Assembly (NCBI RefSeq): GCF_040545335.1
Contig: NZ_JBEPLU010000001.1
Coordinates: 2,170,001-2,234,000, forward strand
Direction of reading: 5' to 3'
Source: Phenylobacterium koreense
GTDB taxonomy: Bacteria; Pseudomonadota; Alphaproteobacteria; Caulobacterales; Caulobacteraceae
DNA: 64,000 nt
Shown: piece after piece, positions 28,884 through 37,745 of the stretch
Numbering within the stretch: the stretch's first letter is position 1
Layout: each line of letters starts with the position of its first letter
Program-made: the position numbers and the translations under genes
The notes under the pieces: model-generated
What the model saw: only the letters and a program-made list of their open reading frames with translations
Told to the model about the DNA's origin: nothing
The model's database searches: none

Positions 28884-30149
28884 CTATCCCCAGCGCTTGA
28901 AGATGACGCTGGCGTTGACGCCGCCGAAGCCGAAGCCGTTGGAGAGGGCGTAGTCGAACTGGGCCTTGCGGGCGGTGAGGGCGACGAGATCGAGGCCTTC
29001 GGCGTCTTCGTCGGGGTGTTCGAGGTTCAGGGTCGGGGGGATCACCTGGTCGCGAAGGGCCAGGACCGTGAAGATCGCTTCCAGCCCGCCGGCGGCGCCG
29101 AGCAGGTGGCCGGTCGCCGACTTGGTCGAGCTTATGGCCGGACCCGCCCCGGTCCCGAACACCGACCTGATGGCGGCCAGTTCGCCCTTGTCGCCCACAG
29201 GCGTCGAGGTGGCGTGGGCGTTGAGGTGGCCGATGGCTGAGGGATCGAGCTCGGCCTGGGCCAGGGCCATGCGCATGGCGCGAGCCGCGCCCGAGCCGTC
29301 CTCCGGCCCGGCAGTCAGGTGGTAGGCGTCGGCGCTGGCGCCATAGCCCACCAGCTCGGCGATCGGCTTGGCGCCGCGGGCCAGGGCGTGTTCCAGTTCC
29401 TCGATCACCATGATCCCGGCGCCCTCGCCCATGATGAAGCCGTCGCGGTCGGCGTCGAAGGGACGCGAGGCCTTGGCCGGCTCGTCGTTGAAGGCCGAGC
29501 CGAGGGCGCGGGACGCGGCGAAGGCGCCCAGCGCCACGCGGTCGATGGTCGCCTCGGCCCCGCCGCAGATGGCGACGTCCGCCTCGCCCGCGCGGATCAT
29601 GCGGGCGGCGTCGCCGATGGCCTGGACCCCCGCGGCGCAGGCCGTCACCGGCGCGCCCAGCGGGCCCTGGTAGCCGTAGCGGATCGAGACCCAGCCGGCG
29701 GCGAGGTTGGCGAGGAAGGAGGGCACGGTGAACGGCGAGAGCCGGCGAACGCCGCGCGTATCGGTGGTCCGGACGGCCTCGGCGATGGCTGGGAAGCCGC
29801 CGATGCCGGTGCCGATCACCGTGGCGGTGCGGCTCCTTTCGGCCTCGCTGTCGGGTGTCCAGCCGGCCTGAGCGATGGCCTCGTCCGAGGCCGCCAGGGC
29901 GAACTCGATGAAGCGGTCCATCTTCTTCTGATCCTTGCCGGGGACCGCGGCGTCGACGTCGAAGCCCGCCTCAGGATCCTCGGCCTTGGACTGGACCGCG
30001 CCGGCCACCTGGGAGGGCACGTCGGGCGCCAGGTCCTGGGGCAGGCGGCGCAGGCCGGACTGACCGGCGACCAGCCGGGACCATGCGGCTTCGACCCCTG
30101 TCCCGAGCGGAGAGACGAGCCCCTGGCCGGTCACGACGATTCTACGCAT
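28884..30149 (-). CDS. beta-ketoacyl-ACP synthase II-type enzyme (FabF-like)
   Basis: A 421-residue thiolase-fold condensing enzyme. The acyl-accepting Cys is C171 in VTACAAGVQA, and the two catalytic His are in LNAHATSTPVGD and KSATGHLLGAAG, the usual Cys-His-His triad of KAS I/II. It extends an acyl chain on ACP with malonyl-ACP. It is not next to acpP or other fab genes; instead it follows a MarR regulator by 5 bp. A housekeeping fabF usually sits with acpP, so this may be a second copy for a special lipid or secondary product. The ATG is firm (MRRIVVTGQG). Confidence 0.9.
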   Translation of the reverse strand: MRRIVVTGQGLVSPLGTGVEAAWSRLVAGQSGLRRLPQDLAPDVPSQVAGAVQSKAEDPEAGFDVDAAVPGKDQKKMDRFIEFALAASDEAIAQAGWTPDSEAERSRTATVIGTGIGGFPAIAEAVRTTDTRGVRRLSPFTVPSFLANLAAGWVSIRYGYQGPLGAPVTACAAGVQAIGDAARMIRAGEADVAICGGAEATIDRVALGAFAASRALGSAFNDEPAKASRPFDADRDGFIMGEGAGIMVIEELEHALARGAKPIAELVGYGASADAYHLTAGPEDGSGAARAMRMALAQAELDPSAIGHLNAHATSTPVGDKGELAAIRSVFGTGAGPAISSTKSATGHLLGAAGGLEAIFTVLALRDQVIPPTLNLEHPDEDAEGLDLVALTARKAQFDYALSNGFGFGGVNASVIFKRWG

Positions 30150-30154
30150 CTCAC

Positions 30155-30625
30155 TTAACCTTTCAGCTCTTCCAAGGGGCTTTCAGCTCTTCCAAGGGCT
30201 TGGGCCGCACGTTCCAAGCGCACCAGGGCCTGACGGGTTTCGTCGGCCTTGCCCTCCAGGAGGGAGGCCAGATCGGCCTGGGCCTGACGCCAACTCGGGA
30301 TGGTCGCCTCGATCAGGTCGGCGCCCGCGGGCGTCACCGCAAGGCGCCGGCCGCCGCGCCCGCGTCCGCCCTCGCCGGCGACGAGGCCGCGCGCCTCCAG
30401 CAGCTTGAGATTGCGCAGCAGGGCCGAGGGCTCGACCCCGACCTCTTCGGCCATGGCGGCCACGGAACGGTGCTCGCCCCGTGCAATCACGCCGAGCAGG
30501 ACGTACTGGCTGATGTTCAGGCCGAACGGCTTGAGGCGCTGGTTGAAGGCCCGCGTCACCGCCCGCGCGGCCTTGCGGCTGCGGTGGCCGAAACAGAACC
30601 AGAGCATGTCCTCAGGTGGCGGCAT
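30155..30625 (-). CDS. MarR-family transcription regulator
   Basis: A 156-residue winged-helix regulator. The core NISQYVLLGVIARGEHRSVA followed by AEEVGVEPSALLRNLKLLEARG and a basic wing (GRGRGGRRLAVTPAG) is typical MarR. These proteins usually repress their own operon until a small ligand, often a phenolic or lipid, binds. The last codons are formed by a 20-bp tandem duplication (see repeat). It is 5 bp upstream of the FabF-like gene, so it is likely to control that gene. An internal ATG (residue 7) is an alternative start. Confidence 0.88.
   Translation of the reverse strand: MPPPEDMLWFCFGHRSRKAARAVTRAFNQRLKPFGLNISQYVLLGVIARGEHRSVAAMAEEVGVEPSALLRNLKLLEARGLVAGEGGRGRGGRRLAVTPAGADLIEATIPSWRQAQADLASLLEGKADETRQALVRLERAAQALGRAESPLEELKG
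30160..30198. repeat. 20-bp tandem duplication at the marR/fabF junction
   Basis: CTTTCAGCTCTTCCAAGGG occurs at 30160-30178 and again at 30180-30198, period 20. Both copies lie in the last codons of the MarR gene. Because 20 is not a multiple of 3, the two copies are read in different frames (LGRAES and then PLEELKG), and the second one brings the stop codon into frame. With one copy only, the MarR frame would run without a stop into the FabF start in the same frame. Confidence 0.9.
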
Positions 30626-30755
30626 TATCCGGCATATACAGGATTATTCGCGACGACCCAAGCGGTCAGGCGTTACGTGGCGACAGGTCTGGCGCGGGCC
30701 GGGCGGCTCGGGGACAATGCGGCAGGCCGATGGAACGAGCGGCAAGGGGAGACGC

Positions 30756-31337
30756 ATGGAACTGATCCTGATCCGCCATGGACTGCCGGTCCGCCGCGAC
30801 GACAGCGCCGATCCCGACCTGTCGGCCGAGGGCCACGAGCAGTCGCGAAAGGTCGCCGCCTGGCTGGCGCACGAGGGGGCGGACGCGGTGTGGTCGAGCC
30901 CGATGCGGCGCGCCGTGCAGACCGCCCAGCCCTTCGCCGACCATCTGGGCCACCAGATCAGCCTGCACGAAGGCGTGGCCGAGTTCGACCGCAACTCCGG
31001 GGCCTACATCCCGATGGAGGTGCTCAAGCGCGAGAACTACGAGGCCTGGCTGGCGATGGCGACGGGCGACCATGGCGTCGACATCGGGGAGTTCAGCGCC
31101 GCGGTGGTCGGGGCGCTGGAGGAGGTCATCGCCGCCCATCAGGGCCAGCGGGTCGCGGTGTTCTGCCATGGCGGGGTGATCAACGTCTGGACCGCCCATG
31201 TGCTGGGCATGGCGCCGAGGCTGTTCTTCGAGCCGGGCTACACCAGCGTCCATCGCTACATGTGCGCCCGCGGCGGCCAGCGGAACGTGCTGGCGCTGAA
31301 CGAGCGAGCGCATCTTCGGGAGACGGCCGGAGCCTGA
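30756..31337 (+). CDS. histidine phosphatase superfamily protein
   Basis: A 193-residue protein starting MELILIRHGLPVRRD, where R7-H8-G9 is the catalytic RHG motif (phospho-His H8). The second His is in VFCHGGVINVWTAHVL. It belongs to the phosphoglycerate mutase-like phosphatase branch; the substrate could be a sugar phosphate, nucleotide or phosphoprotein. The ATG at 30756 follows AAGGGGAGA. The frame is open far upstream, but that part overlaps the MarR gene antisense. It leads a small plus-strand pair with the SpoIIAA-like gene 80 bp downstream. Confidence 0.88.
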   Translation: MELILIRHGLPVRRDDSADPDLSAEGHEQSRKVAAWLAHEGADAVWSSPMRRAVQTAQPFADHLGHQISLHEGVAEFDRNSGAYIPMEVLKRENYEAWLAMATGDHGVDIGEFSAAVVGALEEVIAAHQGQRVAVFCHGGVINVWTAHVLGMAPRLFFEPGYTSVHRYMCARGGQRNVLALNERAHLRETAGA

Positions 31338-31417
31338 GTTCCGGGTTTCGCCGCGTTGACCGCAGCCAATGCCGCGCCTCGGAGTTGAGGGCGTATTCGT
31401 CGCGAAAGGAGCGGGAC

Positions 31418-31780
31418 ATGCTGTCCATCAAGACGGACGAGACGACGGGCTATATCGAGCTGACCGTGGACGGGGCTATCGAGCGGCCCGAGTACGAGGC
31501 CGCGGTCAAGGCGATCGAGGGGCTGCTGAAGACCCACCACAAGATCAACGCGATCGAGGTGGTGCGCAGCTTCAAGGGCATCGAGCCCAGCCTGTGGTGG
31601 CAGAACGTCAATTACAGCTTCTCGCGGCTGGACTCCTTCGGCCGCTGCGCGGTGGTCACGGACAAGGGGTGGCTCGGGCCGATGGCGCGGTTCTTCGCGG
31701 CGTTCCTATCGGTGGAGCTGCGGACCTTCGGCCTGGACGAGCTGGAGGCCGCGCGGGCCTGGGCCAAGGGCGGCGACTAG
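31418..31780 (+). CDS. SpoIIAA-like (STAS/SEC14-fold) protein
   Basis: A 120-residue single-domain protein. The pattern of short strands and helices (IKTDETTGYIELTVDGAI, then AVVTDKGWLGPMARFFAAFL, then FGLDELEAARAWAKGG) matches the SpoIIAA-like/DUF3478 family, which folds like STAS or SEC14 domains and may bind lipids or partners. No catalytic residues are evident. The ATG at 31418 follows AAAGGAGCGGG. Its stop interlocks with that of the convergent LytTR gene through CTAG at 31777-31780. Confidence 0.75.
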   Translation: MLSIKTDETTGYIELTVDGAIERPEYEAAVKAIEGLLKTHHKINAIEVVRSFKGIEPSLWWQNVNYSFSRLDSFGRCAVVTDKGWLGPMARFFAAFLSVELRTFGLDELEAARAWAKGGD

Positions 31781-32610
31781 GCGCCGCGAATGCGGGCGAG
31801 CGCCTGGGGAAAGCGACGGGAGAGGGGCGCCTCGACGCCGCCTAAGACGACTGTGTAGTCACCGGACCGTTCCGGGCGCAGCTCCGTCACCCGTCCGGAG
31901 TTGACCAGCCACGAGCGGTGCGTCCGCACGAAGCCCAAGGGGGCGAGCTGGGCGTCGAGGGCGGTGAGCGAGGAACGCATCAGCGGCTTGCGGCCGTCGG
32001 CCAGGGTGAATTCCGCATAGTTGCCGGCCGAGGCGATGGCGAGGATGTCGACAAGGGGGACGCGCAGGACGCGGGCGCCGTCGCGGATGTCGAACATCGC
32101 CGGTCCGGCGGCGGGCTCCGGCGCGGCCGCCGCCTGGGGACCGTAGAGGCGGGCCATGCCCCAGAAGGCGGCGACGCCGATGAAGTAGCCGATGGCGTCC
32201 TTGCGGGCCTCGTAGACGAAGCGCGCGGGGAGGTCGAACTCGAACGGAATGCGCAGCCAGCCGAAGATGAGGGCGCGGAGCAGGTAGAAGCCGGTGACAT
32301 GCGCGGCGGCGAAAGCCAGCAAGCCCAGGCCTTGCACGAGCAGCATCCGCCAGAGCGGCCGGCTGTCGGGCGGAGCGATGCGAAAGGCGATCCAGCCGAT
32401 CCACATGAAGCCGATGGCGCAGACGGCGCTGGTGTACTCCTCCACCGCCGGCACGATCCAAGGCTCGTGCGGCCGGTCCTGAATGGCCGTCAGCATGTTG
32501 ACCGTGTTGAGGGCCAGGACGGTCACGGCGAACAGCGGGACCGCGCGCCAGAAGACGCCGCTCATCCCGGATCTTTCGCCGCTGGTCACGCCTTGGATTC
32601 CGTCCGTCAC
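31777..32610 (-). CDS. membrane-anchored LytTR-domain transcription regulator
   Basis: A 277-residue protein. Residues ~20-165 hold about four membrane spans (AVPLFAVTVLALNTV, AVCAIGFMWIGWIAF, GLGLLAFAAAHVTGFYLL, IGYFIGVAAFWGMARL). Residues ~180-275 are a LytTR DNA-binding domain (DILAIASAGNYAEFTLADG, FVRTHRSWLVN, SRRFPQAL). It probably senses a membrane or cell-surface signal directly, as no separate kinase is nearby. The start is either the GTG at 32610 or the ATG at 32565; neither has a strong ribosome site. It is divergent from an acyltransferase gene 89 bp away, the likely target. Confidence 0.85.
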   Translation of the reverse strand: MTDGIQGVTSGERSGMSGVFWRAVPLFAVTVLALNTVNMLTAIQDRPHEPWIVPAVEEYTSAVCAIGFMWIGWIAFRIAPPDSRPLWRMLLVQGLGLLAFAAAHVTGFYLLRALIFGWLRIPFEFDLPARFVYEARKDAIGYFIGVAAFWGMARLYGPQAAAAPEPAAGPAMFDIRDGARVLRVPLVDILAIASAGNYAEFTLADGRKPLMRSSLTALDAQLAPLGFVRTHRSWLVNSGRVTELRPERSGDYTVVLGGVEAPLSRRFPQALARIRGA

Positions 32611-32699
32611 TGGGAAGACGCCGCGCGCCCCGGCGGACTTTCACCGCTTCGAGCCGCTCGGCCAAGTCCAGACATCACTCGTGTTCTGGAGGCGCCGCC

Positions 32700-33875
32700 A
32701 TGTCCCCCGCCATCAAGTCCGAACGCCGCCCCGATCTCGACTGGATTCGGGTGAGCGCCTTCTTCCTGCTGATCCTCTACCACGTCGGCATGTTCTACGT
32801 GCCCTGGGGCTTCCACGTGAAGTCGCCCGATCCGGTGGCCTGGCTGGAGCCGGTGATGCGGCTGAGCAGTCCCTGGCGGCTGACGCTGCTGTTCCTGGTG
32901 TCCGGCGCGGCCACCCGCTTCATGGCCGACAAGCTGAGCGCCGGGGCTCTGGCCAGGGCGCGGACCGCCAGGCTGCTGCCGCCGCTGGTGTTCGCCATCC
33001 TGGTGATCGTGCCGCCGCAGACCTATTACGAGATCGTCGAGAAGCTCGGCTATTCGGGCGGCGTGATCGACTTCTACCGAAAGTACCTGACCGCTTCGGG
33101 CCACTGGCGGACGGACGGCGCGCCGCTGATCACCCCGACCTATAACCACATGTGGTTCGTGGCCTATCTGCTGGTCTACAGCCTGCTGCTGGCCGGGCTG
33201 CTGCCGCTGTTTCGCGGCGGGGTCGCGGCGGTCGAACGGAGCCTCGATCGGCTGGCCGGAGGCTGGGGGCTGCTGCTGGTCCCGATCCTGGTCCTGGCCG
33301 GCCTGCAGCTCTGGCTGGCGCCGCGGTTTCCGATCACCCACGCCCTGTTCGACGACTGGTACAATCACGCGCTGTCGCTGGGGGTGTTCCTGTTCGGCTT
33401 CCTTTCGGCGAAGTCGGAGACCCTCAAGGCGGGCTTCATCCGCCTGCGCTGGGCGGCCCTGGCCCTGGCGGTCGCCGGTTATCTGGTCTTCATGTGGACC
33501 GATCCGCCGCCGGTGATCGGGCGTATCGCCTATGCGGTCGATCAGTGGGCCGCCATCGCCGCGATCCTCGGCTTCGCGGGCCTGCACGTCACCCGGGGCG
33601 GGCCGGTGCTGACCTATCTGACCCTGGGCGTCTTCCCGTTCTACATCGTCCACCAGACCTTCATCGTGGTGGCCGGCCACCATCTGGCGAAGCTGGGACT
33701 GCCGCAGGGGCTGGAGGCCCTGATGCTGGTCGCCGGGACCTTCGCGACCTGCTTCGCCACCTATGAGATCGTGCGGCGGGTGAACTGGCTGCGGCCGCTG
33801 TTCGGGCTCAAGGCCGAACCTCGGCGCGCGGCGCTACGCGCGGAGATTGCGCATGGCCGGGCTTCCGGACAATGA
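32700..33875 (+). CDS. acyltransferase-3 family membrane protein (MdoC/OpgC-like)
   Basis: A 391-residue protein with about ten membrane spans. The start RRPDLDWIRVSAFFLLILYHVGMF carries the LDWIR and conserved His of acyltransferase-3 enzymes, which move acyl groups (acetyl, succinyl) onto exported sugars. The mid-part LITPTYNHMWFVAYLL is also typical of the OpgC branch, which succinylates periplasmic glucans. GGAGGCGCC lies before the ATG. It is divergent from a LytTR regulator, a recurring pair in alphaproteobacteria by memory. It could modify the polysaccharide made elsewhere in the window (inference). Confidence 0.87.
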   Translation: MSPAIKSERRPDLDWIRVSAFFLLILYHVGMFYVPWGFHVKSPDPVAWLEPVMRLSSPWRLTLLFLVSGAATRFMADKLSAGALARARTARLLPPLVFAILVIVPPQTYYEIVEKLGYSGGVIDFYRKYLTASGHWRTDGAPLITPTYNHMWFVAYLLVYSLLLAGLLPLFRGGVAAVERSLDRLAGGWGLLLVPILVLAGLQLWLAPRFPITHALFDDWYNHALSLGVFLFGFLSAKSETLKAGFIRLRWAALALAVAGYLVFMWTDPPPVIGRIAYAVDQWAAIAAILGFAGLHVTRGGPVLTYLTLGVFPFYIVHQTFIVVAGHHLAKLGLPQGLEALMLVAGTFATCFATYEIVRRVNWLRPLFGLKAEPRRAALRAEIAHGRASGQ

Positions 33876-33921
33876 TGCCCGCGCCAGCAACGAGACCTGG
33901 CGCCCCTGGGAGCATTCTCAC

Positions 33922-34608
33922 GTGACCATCCTTCGCAATCGCCTCGCGCGCGTGGCCCTGATCGTCCTCGCGCCCCTGCTGATCGCCGGCTGCGGGATCA
34001 ACACCATCCCGACCAAGGACGAGCGCGCCAAGGCCGCCTGGGCCGAGGTCCAGAACCAGTACCAGCGCCGGGCCGACCTGATCCCGAACCTGGTGGAGAC
34101 GGTGCGGGGCTACGCGGCCCAGGAACGCCAGGTGCTGACCGAGGTCACCCAGGCGCGCGCCGCGGCGACCCAGGTGAAGGTCGACGCCTCGACCATCACC
34201 GACCCTGCGGCGTTCCAGCGCTTCGCCCAGGCGCAGGACCAACTGACCGGGGTCCTGGGCCGGCTGATGATGATCCAGGAGCGCTATCCGGACCTGAAGT
34301 CGAACCAGAACTTCCTGGCCCTGCAGAGCCAGCTCGAAGGCACCGAGAACCGCATCGCCATTGCGCGGCGCGACTACAACGCCGCGGTTCAGGACTTCAA
34401 CACCGAGATCCGCACCTTCCCCGGCGCCCTGTGGGCCGGCACCGTGCACCGGTGGGCCAAGCCGATGCAGACCTTCCAGGCCAGCGCGGCCGCGCAGACC
34501 GCGCCGAGCGTCAACTTCGACACGCCGGCCGCGCCGTCGGTGAACATGCAGACCACGCCCGCCCCGGCTCCGGCGCCCACGCCAGCTCCTGCTCCGGCCA
34601 ACCCATGA
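33922..34608 (+). CDS. LemA-family lipoprotein
   Basis: About 228 residues from the GTG at 33922, which follows GGGAG at good distance and places the signal sequence correctly; an upstream in-frame start would add 25 unrelated residues. Signal and lipobox: LIVLAPLLIAGC. The LemA core includes YQRRADLIPNLVETVRGYA and MIQERYPDLKSNQNFLALQ. The C-terminus is a Pro/Ala tail (APAPAPTPAPAPANP). LemA proteins are coiled-coil membrane proteins of unclear role that often accompany TPM proteins, as here. It overlaps the next gene by ATGA. Confidence 0.9.
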   Translation: MTILRNRLARVALIVLAPLLIAGCGINTIPTKDERAKAAWAEVQNQYQRRADLIPNLVETVRGYAAQERQVLTEVTQARAAATQVKVDASTITDPAAFQRFAQAQDQLTGVLGRLMMIQERYPDLKSNQNFLALQSQLEGTENRIAIARRDYNAAVQDFNTEIRTFPGALWAGTVHRWAKPMQTFQASAAAQTAPSVNFDTPAAPSVNMQTTPAPAPAPTPAPAPANP

Positions 34609-35408
34609 TGCTGCGCGCGGGGCCGCGGGGCGTCTTCAGCCTTGCGGCCCTGATCCTGGCTTTCAGCTTCGCGGTCGCGTTTGCGGCGCCGACCTTCCCG
34701 CCCCTGACCGGGCGGGTGGTCGACAACGCCAACATCCTGTCGCCCCAGGCCGAACAGGAGCTGACCACCGAACTTGCGAACCTGGAGGCGCAGACGGGAC
34801 GCCAACTCGTGGTCGCGACCCTGCCGGACCTGCAGGGCTACGAGATCGAGGACTACGGCTACCAGCTTCTGCGCACCTGGGGCATCGGCGACAAGGACCG
34901 CGACGACGGTGTGGTGCTGATCGTCGCGCCCGGCGAGCGGAAGGTGCGGATCGAGGTCGGCTATGGCCTGGAGCCGGTGCTGACCGATGCGCTGTCCAGC
35001 CTGATCATCAACCAGAAGATCCTGCCGGCCTTCAAGGAAGGGCGAATGGAAGAGGGCGTGGTCGAGGGAACACGCGCCATCGCCCAGCAACTGGCCCTGC
35101 CCGAGGACGAGGCGCGCGCAGCCGCCGCGGCCAGTGCCCGCCAGCAGACCGAGCACGAGGGCGGGATGGGCCCGGCGACCATCCTGATCATCTTCATCAT
35201 CTTGTGGGTGCTGAGCGGAATGCTGGGCGGCTTTGGCGGCCGGCGACGTCGGGGCGGCGGCCTGTGGTGGCTGCTGCCGATCATCCTCGGCGGCGGCGGC
35301 GGAGGAGGAGGGGGCGGCGGCCGCTGGGGCGGTGGCGGCTTCGGCGGCGGCGGCTTCAGCGGCGGCGGTGGTTCGGGCGGCGGCGGCGGCGCCTCGGGGA
35401 GTTGGTAG
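34605..35408 (+). CDS. TPM-domain protein (YgcG-like) with glycine-rich tail
   Basis: A 267-residue protein with N-terminal signal (GVFSLAALILAFSFAVAFAA), a TPM domain (PLTGRVVDNANILSP to the segment VRIEVGYGLEPVLTD, residues ~35-160), a membrane span (ATILIIFIILWVLSGMLGG) and a tail of almost pure Gly with Arg, Trp, Phe and Ser. This architecture is the YgcG family; TPM domains were proposed to act as phosphatases or in photosystem/membrane-protein turnover. The start overlaps LemA by ATGA, so the two are made together. The Gly tail gives an A/T-poor repeat of GGC at ~35290-35400. Confidence 0.87.
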   Translation: MMLRAGPRGVFSLAALILAFSFAVAFAAPTFPPLTGRVVDNANILSPQAEQELTTELANLEAQTGRQLVVATLPDLQGYEIEDYGYQLLRTWGIGDKDRDDGVVLIVAPGERKVRIEVGYGLEPVLTDALSSLIINQKILPAFKEGRMEEGVVEGTRAIAQQLALPEDEARAAAAASARQQTEHEGGMGPATILIIFIILWVLSGMLGGFGGRRRRGGGLWWLLPIILGGGGGGGGGGGRWGGGGFGGGGFSGGGGSGGGGGASGSW

Positions 35409-35410
35409 TC

Positions 35411-36103
35411 ATGCTCAGCGATACTGACCGCAGCCGCATCGAGCAGGCGATCAAGGCCGCCGAGGCGGGCACCACGGGCGAGATCTATTGCGTGGTGGCC
35501 GGGGAATCCTCGGACTATCGCGAGGTGCCGGTCGCCTGGGGCGCGATCGCGGCCTTGCTGGGGCCGGCCCTCCTGCTGGCCGGCGGCATCCATGTGACGG
35601 CGCCGGACGACCTGGGCGTCGGCTGGAGCGCGGCGCAGATGAGCTCGGCGGCCGAGGCTTCGGCCCGGGCGGCGCTGAGCGGCGCCATCCTCCTGCAGGG
35701 CGTGCTGTTCGTCGTGGTGGCGATCCTGGTGGCGATTCCGCCGATCCGGCGGTTCATGACGCCGCGGGGGCTGAAGCGCGAGCGGGTGCGCCGGCGCGCC
35801 AACGAGCAGTTCCTCGCCAAAAACCTGCAGGCCACGCGCGAACGCACCGGGGTGCTGATCTACGTGTCGACCCAGGAGCACATGGCCGAACTGATCGCCG
35901 ACGACGGCATCGCCGCCAAGGTCGACGGCGGCGCCTGGGAAGACGCCATGCGCAGGCTGATGGCCGGTTTCAAGGCCGGGCGGCCGGCCGAGGGATTCGA
36001 GGAAGCCATCGGCATCTGCGGGGCCATCCTGGCCGAACACTTCCCGCCGCGCGAGGACGATAACCCCAACGAGCTGTCCGACTCCGTCGTCGTCCTGGGC
36101 TAG
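35411..36103 (+). CDS. second TPM-domain membrane protein
   Basis: A 230-residue protein two bases after the first TPM gene's stop. The N-terminus DRSRIEQAIKAAEAGTTGEI and, after two membrane spans (residues ~42-60 and ~93-115), the part RERTGVLIYVSTQEHMAELIAD form a split TPM fold like the TPM_phosphatase DUF family of alphaproteobacteria. It completes a LemA/TPM/TPM operon with overlapping or near-touching genes. The function of such trios is unknown; a role in membrane-protein quality is a guess. Its stop interlocks with the convergent antiporter gene at CTAG. Confidence 0.82.
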   Translation: MLSDTDRSRIEQAIKAAEAGTTGEIYCVVAGESSDYREVPVAWGAIAALLGPALLLAGGIHVTAPDDLGVGWSAAQMSSAAEASARAALSGAILLQGVLFVVVAILVAIPPIRRFMTPRGLKRERVRRRANEQFLAKNLQATRERTGVLIYVSTQEHMAELIADDGIAAKVDGGAWEDAMRRLMAGFKAGRPAEGFEEAIGICGAILAEHFPPREDDNPNELSDSVVVLG

Positions 36104-37731
36104 GTGGCGTAGCGCGCTTCCTGGAGGTCGATCTCGCGGATCAGCCGGCGGGAGGACTCGTCGTCGAGCTGGCGGGTGCGGGCGAGGTGGAAGATCGCGT
36201 CCCGCTCGGCGCGCAGGCCCGCGAGGCGGAGCTGGCGCTCGATGAGGTCGATCTTGCGGCCATCGGCCAGGGCCTCGTCCGACTGCTGGGTTCGATCTAT
36301 GCGCTGGCGATAGAGCTCCATCACCCGCGCGGAGGCCTCGGTATAGAGGTCGGCGTCGGCGCGGCCTTCGGCCATCTGGTGCTGGGCCTGTTCGACGGCC
36401 TGGATGGCCGACTCCGCGGCGGCGAGGCGGGCGATGTCGATGGCGTGCTGCTGGGCGGCCTGCGGCGGCAGTTCGAGGTTCTTCAGGAGCCGCGGCAGGG
36501 CGATGCTGGCGGCGACCAGGGACACGATGATCACGCCGGCGGCCAGGAAGATGGCGAGGTTGCGGGCCGGGAAGGCCGTGCCGTCGGGCAGGGCGAAGGG
36601 CACGGTGAGGATACCGGCCAGGGTGATGGCCCCGCGGACCCCGGCGAAGGACATGGCCGCCACCAGCCGCCAGCCCATGGCCGGCGGCTGCTCGCCCCGG
36701 CGCTGGGCGCGGAAGATGGTCCAGCGCAGCGAGGTCCACACCCACAGGAACCGCAGCACGCCCAGCGCGGCGGTGATGACCAGGACGTAGATCGCCAGCC
36801 ACCAGGGCTCGTGGTGGCCGGTGACGCGGACCGTCTCGGCGGCCCTGGCCATGATGCTGGGCATCTGCTCGCCCAGCAGGACGAAGATGACGCCGTTGAG
36901 GGTGAACTGCACGGTATCCCAGACCGCGCTGCGCTGCACGCGGGTGATGGCCTTGGCCCGGCCGCTCTGCTCGGTGAAGCTCATGGTCACCCCGGCGGCG
37001 ACGGCGGCGAGAATGCCCGAACACTCGAAGTGTTCGGCCAGCAGATAGGCGCCGAAGGGAATCAGCAGGCTGATCAGGATCTGGGTGCTGGTGTCCTCGC
37101 CCAGGCGGTCGGCGATCCAGTTCTTGGCCTTGGTGACGGTCCAGGTGACGGCGACGCCGATCGCCAGGCCGCCGATCGCCACCCAGAGGAACGAGCCTAC
37201 GGCCTCGCGCAGGGAGAAGGCACCGGTCATGGCGGCGGCCACGGCGAAGCGCATGCACACGAGGCCCGAGGCGTCGTTCAGCAGCGATTCGCCCTCGAGG
37301 ATGTGCATCATCCGCTTGGGCACCGGCGTCCCGCGGGCGATGGCCGAGACGGCGATCGGGTCGGTGGGCGAGAGGATGGCCGCCAGGGCGAAGGCCACCG
37401 GCAGGGGCATGGCCGGGATCAGGTAGTGGATCAGCAGCCCGACCCCGAGGACGGTGAACACCACCAGGCCCAGGGCCAGTTCGAGGACGACGACCCGATC
37501 GCGGAAAAGGTCGTCCTTGGGGATCCGCCAGCCGTCAAGGAACAGCAGCGGCGGCAGGAACAGCAGGAAGAAGATCGAGGGCTTGAGGTCGACCGTCGGC
37601 ACCACCGAGAGGGCGATGACGGCGCCCAGGGCGATCTGGACCAGCGGCAGCGGCAGGCGGGTGAAGCGCGCGGTGGTCCCGCTGATGATCACCGCCAGCA
37701 GCAGGAACAGGACTGTGGTGATGGTCGCCAC
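36100..37731 (-). CDS. CPA1-family Na+/H+ antiporter
   Basis: A 543-residue inner-membrane antiporter with about twelve spans (residues ~1-395) and a long charged cytoplasmic tail. The transport-site motifs ILSPTDPIAV and EGESLLNDASGLV, including the ND pair, mark the bacterial CPA1 group (NhaP/YjcE-like). It would exchange protons for sodium (or potassium) for pH and salt control. The start is a GTG (37731). The C-terminal tail, rich in E/R/D, probably regulates transport. It is followed on the same strand, upstream in transcription, by glyoxalase II 14 bp away, so they may be co-transcribed. Confidence 0.9.
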   Translation of the reverse strand: MATITTVLFLLLAVIISGTTARFTRLPLPLVQIALGAVIALSVVPTVDLKPSIFFLLFLPPLLFLDGWRIPKDDLFRDRVVVLELALGLVVFTVLGVGLLIHYLIPAMPLPVAFALAAILSPTDPIAVSAIARGTPVPKRMMHILEGESLLNDASGLVCMRFAVAAAMTGAFSLREAVGSFLWVAIGGLAIGVAVTWTVTKAKNWIADRLGEDTSTQILISLLIPFGAYLLAEHFECSGILAAVAAGVTMSFTEQSGRAKAITRVQRSAVWDTVQFTLNGVIFVLLGEQMPSIMARAAETVRVTGHHEPWWLAIYVLVITAALGVLRFLWVWTSLRWTIFRAQRRGEQPPAMGWRLVAAMSFAGVRGAITLAGILTVPFALPDGTAFPARNLAIFLAAGVIIVSLVAASIALPRLLKNLELPPQAAQQHAIDIARLAAAESAIQAVEQAQHQMAEGRADADLYTEASARVMELYRQRIDRTQQSDEALADGRKIDLIERQLRLAGLRAERDAIFHLARTRQLDDESSRRLIREIDLQEARYAT

Positions 37732-37745
37732 GTGGACTCTGAAAT

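Noticed and set aside
34961..37258. 765-codon minus-strand frame crossing TPM genes and the antiporter
   Set aside because: Spans several real genes in other frames and shows only biased Arg/Pro/Gly composition.
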